DNA of 18,202 bases, from contig JAQQAK010000173.1 in the NCBI GenBank assembly GCA_028527945.1, forward strand, positions 1 to 18,202, read 5' to 3'. The translations under genes and the position numbers were made by a program. Positions 15,032-18,202 of this stretch are shown here, in pieces. Numbering within the stretch: position 1 is the stretch's first letter; each line of letters starts with the position of its first letter. This stretch comes from Spirochaetaceae bacterium (GTDB taxonomy: Bacteria > Spirochaetota > Spirochaetia > UBA9216). Below the pieces are notes generated by a model. It was given only the letters and a program-made list of their open reading frames with translations, was not told where the DNA came from and searched no databases.

Positions 15032-15805
15032 ATGAACGATAAAAAAATTACAATTTTTCATATAACCCGAAAAGATGGTACACCGCTTTTTTTATATCCT
15101 TTTAATAAAAAAAGCAATTTAATTGAGCTGTTTGAAAAAAGCAGTATTGTTGGATTATACGGAGATGAGCCTCGAGTAGAATCTTTGACATTGCTTCGTA
15201 ATGAACTATACCGATTGGTTGAGGATTCTGTTAAAGAATGGATTGCTGAAAAAAAGTTTATCCCAAGGTTTTTAATTTCCAGCGCAGTATTTCTGATAGT
15301 ATATTTTTTAATGTCTTTTATAATCAGAGATCCGCTTCCTATGGTCGATGAACTTGTTGGTGGTATAGTCTCCGCTGTTATTTGTTACTTCTTTTTGATG
15401 AAGCGTGATAGAGATTCAAAAAAATCTACCGAAATGAAAATAAAACTCAGAAAAAAAGTAGATGAAATTGTTTTTAATGAGGACGTTTTTACAAAAGACG
15501 TTGAACAGTATTTTCAATATTGTGAGACATCAGAAGATATTGAAGAACTTTTTCAAAATATTCTTAAAGATAAAAGCGGATGTATGTTTGATTATTCCGA
15601 TAAAGAGAAAGTTTCTGAACTTTTGGAAAGTATCAGCCTTATGTTTAATGAGGGAGATATTAAAAAATATGAAAAGCTTCTATATAAAATAAACTCAAGT
15701 GAGTCTTCAACTTCTGGTAAAAACCGTTTAATCAAATGGTTGTCCAGCCGAAAAGTTGATCCAGCTTTATTTGCTCTTTATGCTAAGATAACTAAAGAAA
15801 AATAA
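15032..15805 (+). CDS. Two-helix membrane protein of unknown function
   Basis: I do not recognise this 257-residue protein. A soluble N-terminal part (1-75) is followed by two close membrane segments (about 80-98, FLISSAVFLIVYFLMSFII, and 107-123) joined by a short loop with charged residues, then a lysine-rich cytoplasmic-looking tail of about 130 residues likely to be helical. Both termini should be on the same, probably cytoplasmic, side. There is no signal peptide apart from the segments. It lies 21 bases after the ankyrin gene, has only a weak purine stretch before the ATG, and converges with the outer-membrane protein gene. A role as membrane anchor or partner of the ankyrin protein is inference. 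Confidence 0.75.
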   Translation: MNDKKITIFHITRKDGTPLFLYPFNKKSNLIELFEKSSIVGLYGDEPRVESLTLLRNELYRLVEDSVKEWIAEKKFIPRFLISSAVFLIVYFLMSFIIRDPLPMVDELVGGIVSAVICYFFLMKRDRDSKKSTEMKIKLRKKVDEIVFNEDVFTKDVEQYFQYCETSEDIEELFQNILKDKSGCMFDYSDKEKVSELLESISLMFNEGDIKKYEKLLYKINSSESSTSGKNRLIKWLSSRKVDPALFALYAKITKEK

Positions 15806-15829
15806 ATAATTCTTTTTTGAACAAGAAGC

Positions 15830-17068
15830 TTACTCAACTTTATTAAGATCCAGCATCTCTCCAAGAAGATCGAGAGATCTCTTTGCGCTTTCAAGGAATT
15901 CTTTGGCAGGGGTAAAAGTTGGATCTATTTTTAACGCGGCTTCCCAATATGTAATCGCTCTTTGGAGATCTCCTTCCGCGTAAGCGTTTAACCCCGCAAT
16001 GTATAGCTCATCAACCTGTTTCTGTCTTTCGTATCTACCTTCGTCACCTAGTTTTAATTTAGCTTCAATACTAAAGCGGTTTAATATGCTTGTTGAAGTA
16101 GTTAGATCGTGGGTGTAGTTTATATTAAAAGCAATATTTTCCAGATCTATTGTGCTTCCTAAAGAAAGTCTTGGGTTAGAACCCATGTAGTTAAAACCTG
16201 CCTGAAAAGAAAAAAAGTCAGTTATATCAGCATTAAAACCTCCTGATATATACCAAGATTCAGCTGTCTCTCCCAGAAGGTTTATTGGTAGGTTAAAATC
16301 TGCGGCAACCTGAACAGGTTCTATTGGTGCATAAGAAAAACCTGCGGAAAGTTCTGTAGGCAGAGCTTCTCCCAGAGTTTCTGCTCCAGCATTACGAAAA
16401 ACAACTCCTACTGACCAGTTTGATTTTCTGGATTCATAAAATTTAAGAAAGTCAAAGCTTGTGTAAAGCCCTGCATCTCCCATTATGGCTAAAGATGATT
16501 GATCGCTGTATATTGAAGTCGGAATATGTCTGTAACCGACTTTTAAAGAAACTCCTACAGATACTCCATCAAAATAAAAATTTCTAAAAAAATTGTATGA
16601 GGCGTTAAGTATTGCAACACCTTCAAATAAATATGCTTTTGATTCTGCTATTCCCCATGAGTCATAAGCGGTGAAGGGGAGATAGACCAGTTTAAAACCT
16701 GTTCCAATTCCAAAGTCGTTAAAACGTGTTGTGAACATAATACTTTCAACACTGGAGTCAGAAATCCAATTATTATGAAAAAAACTGAGCTCTGTTAAGT
16801 CTAAAACAGAAGAAAGGGCAGGGTTGTATAGTAATGATGAAGAATCTGTCGGGACAGCAGTTTGAGCAGTTCCCATGGCTTCAGGTTTTCCTCCAGCCGG
16901 AATTTTTAAGATAGGAAAGACTGTTGTTCCTGTATTTTCATCAGATGTAGCAAAAACTGATTCGGTTAAAAGAGAGTAATAGTCTGAATAATCTGAAGAA
17001 TACAGATTTTTTGTGTTGAAGAGAAAAAATAATAATGTTAGTAAAAATAGGGGCTTCATCTTTTTCAT
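15830..17068 (-). CDS. UPF0164/PorV-like outer-membrane barrel with C-terminal TPR
   Basis: This 412-residue protein resembles the spirochaete UPF0164 family, FadL/PorV-like outer-membrane beta-barrels. After a signal peptide (KKMKPLFLLTLLFFLFNTKN) comes the typical PAGGKPEAMGTAQTAVPTDS and SSLLYNPALSS, then alternating amphipathic strands to about residue 345. The last 65 residues are a TPR (DELYIAGLNAYAEGDLQRAI, then YWEAALKIDPTFTPAKEFL), presumably periplasmic. The reading frame continues upstream to an ATG at 17260, but that part is hydrophobic, AT-rich and contains the promoter. I therefore choose ATG 17068, with ATG 17059 as an alternative. No clear ribosome-binding site is present. A transport or envelope-assembly role is inferred. 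The divergent neighbour also encodes an exported TPR protein. Confidence 0.8.
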   Translation of the reverse strand: MKKMKPLFLLTLLFFLFNTKNLYSSDYSDYYSLLTESVFATSDENTGTTVFPILKIPAGGKPEAMGTAQTAVPTDSSSLLYNPALSSVLDLTELSFFHNNWISDSSVESIMFTTRFNDFGIGTGFKLVYLPFTAYDSWGIAESKAYLFEGVAILNASYNFFRNFYFDGVSVGVSLKVGYRHIPTSIYSDQSSLAIMGDAGLYTSFDFLKFYESRKSNWSVGVVFRNAGAETLGEALPTELSAGFSYAPIEPVQVAADFNLPINLLGETAESWYISGGFNADITDFFSFQAGFNYMGSNPRLSLGSTIDLENIAFNINYTHDLTTSTSILNRFSIEAKLKLGDEGRYERQKQVDELYIAGLNAYAEGDLQRAITYWEAALKIDPTFTPAKEFLESAKRSLDLLGEMLDLNKVE

Positions 17069-17081
17069 AATATATAGTAAA

Positions 17082-17102
17082 AGAGATTTATAAAAAATCT
17101 CT
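17082..17102 (-). other. Hairpin at the 5' end of the barrel-gene mRNA
   Basis: AGAGATTT (17082-17089) and AAATCTCT (17095-17102) are perfect eight-base inverted arms with a five-base loop. The block lies at the expected 5' end of the transcript, between the promoter and the ATG at 17068. It could stabilise the mRNA or be an operator overlapping the start of transcription. Confidence 0.4.
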
Positions 17103-17103
17103 A

Positions 17104-17133
17104 TAAATATTTTATCGGCATAGTATATGTCAA
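17104..17133 (-). promoter_or_regulatory. Promoter of the UPF0164-like gene
   Basis: On the minus strand a perfect TTGACA (17133-17128) precedes TATTTA (17109-17104) by 18 bases. Transcription would start near 17097, giving a leader of about 30 bases to the ATG at 17068. This promoter lies inside the frame that would run to 17260, which argues against the longer protein. Confidence 0.6.
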
Positions 17134-17331
17134 TCAAGATTAAAACTATCTGTTTTAGAATAATCTTTACTATTATGTAAACATTTTGTAATTTTATTGT
17201 ACGAAAACATTTAGATATTGGCATTAAAAATATTAACATATAGAATACAGCAATATTCAATGTCCATGAAACTTATAAAGTAATGCTCTTTTGCCGAAAA
17301 TGAGATAGGATTTATCATGCCAGAAAACAGT

Positions 17332-17354
17332 TATACTATGGTTAAGAGGCGGAT
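17332..17354 (+). promoter_or_regulatory. -10 box and ribosome-binding site of the terminal TPR gene
   Basis: TATACT (17332-17337) is a good -10 box without a clear -35. AAGAGG (17344-17349) lies five bases before the TTG at 17355 and decides that start, since the frame contains no ATG before the signal peptide. Confidence 0.5.
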
Positions 17355-18202
17355 TTGTTTAGCAGAAAAAGTGTATATATTTTTAGTGTCCTCATTTGCC
17401 TGGTAATAGGTTCTCAATATTTATATGCAACAGGCTCAAAAGAGGATCCTTATGATACAGCTGAAAATTTATACGAACAGAAAGAATACAACGAAGCTAT
17501 AAAAATATTGGTAGAATTACTAAAAAATGATCCTAAACAAATGGAAAGGGTTCAGGAGCTTCTTGATAAAATAAGAGTTGCCAAAAAATATTATAATGAC
17601 CGCTATGAGGATTTGATAATAACCTATGGTGGAGATGATCTCGAATTAGCATATCCTATAATAAAAGAACTTGAAGAACTTGATCCAACTCCAAACGAAT
17701 TGACAAGAGATTCTCTTGTCCTTGCCCGAGAGACTGCAGGTTTTGTTTTTAATAATAATAAATGGGGTTCAATAATGGAAGAGGCCCTGACTTTGATTCA
17801 TCAAAAGCAATATTCAGCTGCGGTAGAAACATATATGACCGGGTTTGATCTTAGTCTAGATATTTTTATTGATTCTGGTTATGGAAATGTTATTGTTGAT
17901 GACGTTCTTAGAAAATCAGAAGAGATGAAAACTATATCCAGTAATATTGTTGATATATATCCTGAAATGGAAAAAAGCTTTGAGGCTGTTGTTTCTTCAT
18001 TTGATAACAGAGATCTCTCTGAGTATACCCAAAACTTGGCTTCTGCGTTAGAGTTTTTAGAACAATCAGCATCTTATAGAGAAAGTCTTAAAGATATTGC
18101 TGATTCTTTTATTGACCAGGAAAAAAATATTAGAGATGCTTCTGGTGGAGATAAGCAGGTTTATTATCTGATTTACATGGATAGGCTTTTAAATGGCCGG
18201 AA
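17355..18202 (+). CDS. Exported TPR-type protein, 3' end beyond the window
   Basis: An open frame runs from a TTG at 17355 to the end of the window (282 codons and two bases), so the gene is cut. It encodes a signal peptide (FSRKSVYIFSVLICLVIGSQ, with likely cleavage after YLYA at residue 25) and a TPR-like helix pair (residues about 31-50, DTAENLYEQKEYNEAIKILV). Acidic helical sequence without a recognised domain follows. No lipobox cysteine is present near the cleavage site, so it is probably a soluble periplasmic protein. It is transcribed away from the barrel-TPR gene, and the two may share regulation. Unlike most promoter-proximal genes here it has a Shine-Dalgarno. Confidence 0.75.
   Translation, partial: MFSRKSVYIFSVLICLVIGSQYLYATGSKEDPYDTAENLYEQKEYNEAIKILVELLKNDPKQMERVQELLDKIRVAKKYYNDRYEDLIITYGGDDLELAYPIIKELEELDPTPNELTRDSLVLARETAGFVFNNNKWGSIMEEALTLIHQKQYSAAVETYMTGFDLSLDIFIDSGYGNVIVDDVLRKSEEMKTISSNIVDIYPEMEKSFEAVVSSFDNRDLSEYTQNLASALEFLEQSASYRESLKDIADSFIDQEKNIRDASGGDKQVYYLIYMDRLLNGR

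Noticed and set aside
15462..15692. 76-codon frame inside the two-helix membrane protein gene
   Set aside because: It is an out-of-frame shadow of an intact gene and is rich in AT-driven residues.
5865..17080. Shared TTACTATATA at the arsR palindrome and before the barrel gene as a common operator
   Set aside because: Only the left half is shared, the sequence is AT-only apart from one base, and the second copy is not palindromic.
17069..17260. N-terminal extension of the UPF0164-like protein by 64 residues
   Set aside because: The extension is hydrophobic and AT-rich, precedes a proper signal peptide, and contains a TTGACA promoter and a perfect hairpin.
17320..17406. Small plus-strand frame starting MPENSYTMVKRRICLAEK
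   Set aside because: It is only about 29 codons, overlaps the promoter and signal peptide of the terminal TPR gene in another frame, and has no ribosome-binding site.

Overview
The window is AT-rich bacterial DNA that most likely comes from a spirochaete of the Treponema/Spirochaeta group. The strongest evidence is the outer-membrane protein at 15830-17068, which resembles the UPF0164/FadL-like family of treponemes. A second outer-envelope protein (SLBB/poly-export) and two proteins with periplasmic TPRs fit a diderm cell. No RNA genes, insertion sequences, CRISPR arrays or phage genes were seen. Genes are densely packed, and no gene-free stretch exceeds about 290 bases.

Layout. (1) 119-5714, minus strand: a tight six-gene run, read as cysteine desulfurase, ThiI, ACT-domain protein, UPF0210/PFL-like protein, an unrecognised 333-residue protein, and TrmL. 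The outer members belong to tRNA modification (sulfur mobilisation, 4-thiouridine, wobble 2'-O-methylation); the inner three have no established role. (2) 5918-6217, plus strand: a cysteine-rich ArsR-type repressor divergent from that run, with palindromes between the two. (3) 6292-7944, minus strand: an SLBB polysaccharide-export protein with a hydrophobic C-terminal helix. (4) 8092-12450, plus strand: aroB, a NudC-type Nudix hydrolase and a DEAH-box RNA helicase in a coupled cluster. (5) 12541-13401: a divergent sigma-70-like protein behind a -24/-12 (sigma-54-like) element and a 23-bp inverted repeat, ending in a clear intrinsic terminator. (6) 13545-13823: a TrpR-family repressor without trp genes in the window. 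(7) 14105-15805: an ankyrin-repeat protein and a two-helix membrane protein, probably one operon. (8) 15830-17068, minus strand: the UPF0164-like barrel fused to a TPR, divergent from (9) a secreted TPR protein (17355 onward) cut by the window edge.

Two patterns run through the window. Genes that appear to open a transcription unit (cysteine desulfurase, arsR, the SLBB gene, aroB, trpR) have no Shine-Dalgarno and carry a -10-like hexamer 6 to 9 bases before the start codon. This predicts leaderless or nearly leaderless mRNAs. Genes inside operons mostly have good ribosome-binding sites, and three genes (thiI, the PFL-like gene, the terminal TPR gene) pair an AGGAG/AGAGG-type site with a TTG start.

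The least-described parts are the sigma-like protein with its unusual promoter, the ankyrin/membrane pair, the unknown member of the tRNA-modification operon, and the barrel-TPR/TPR pair. All functional statements rest on reading motifs by eye; no database search was possible.
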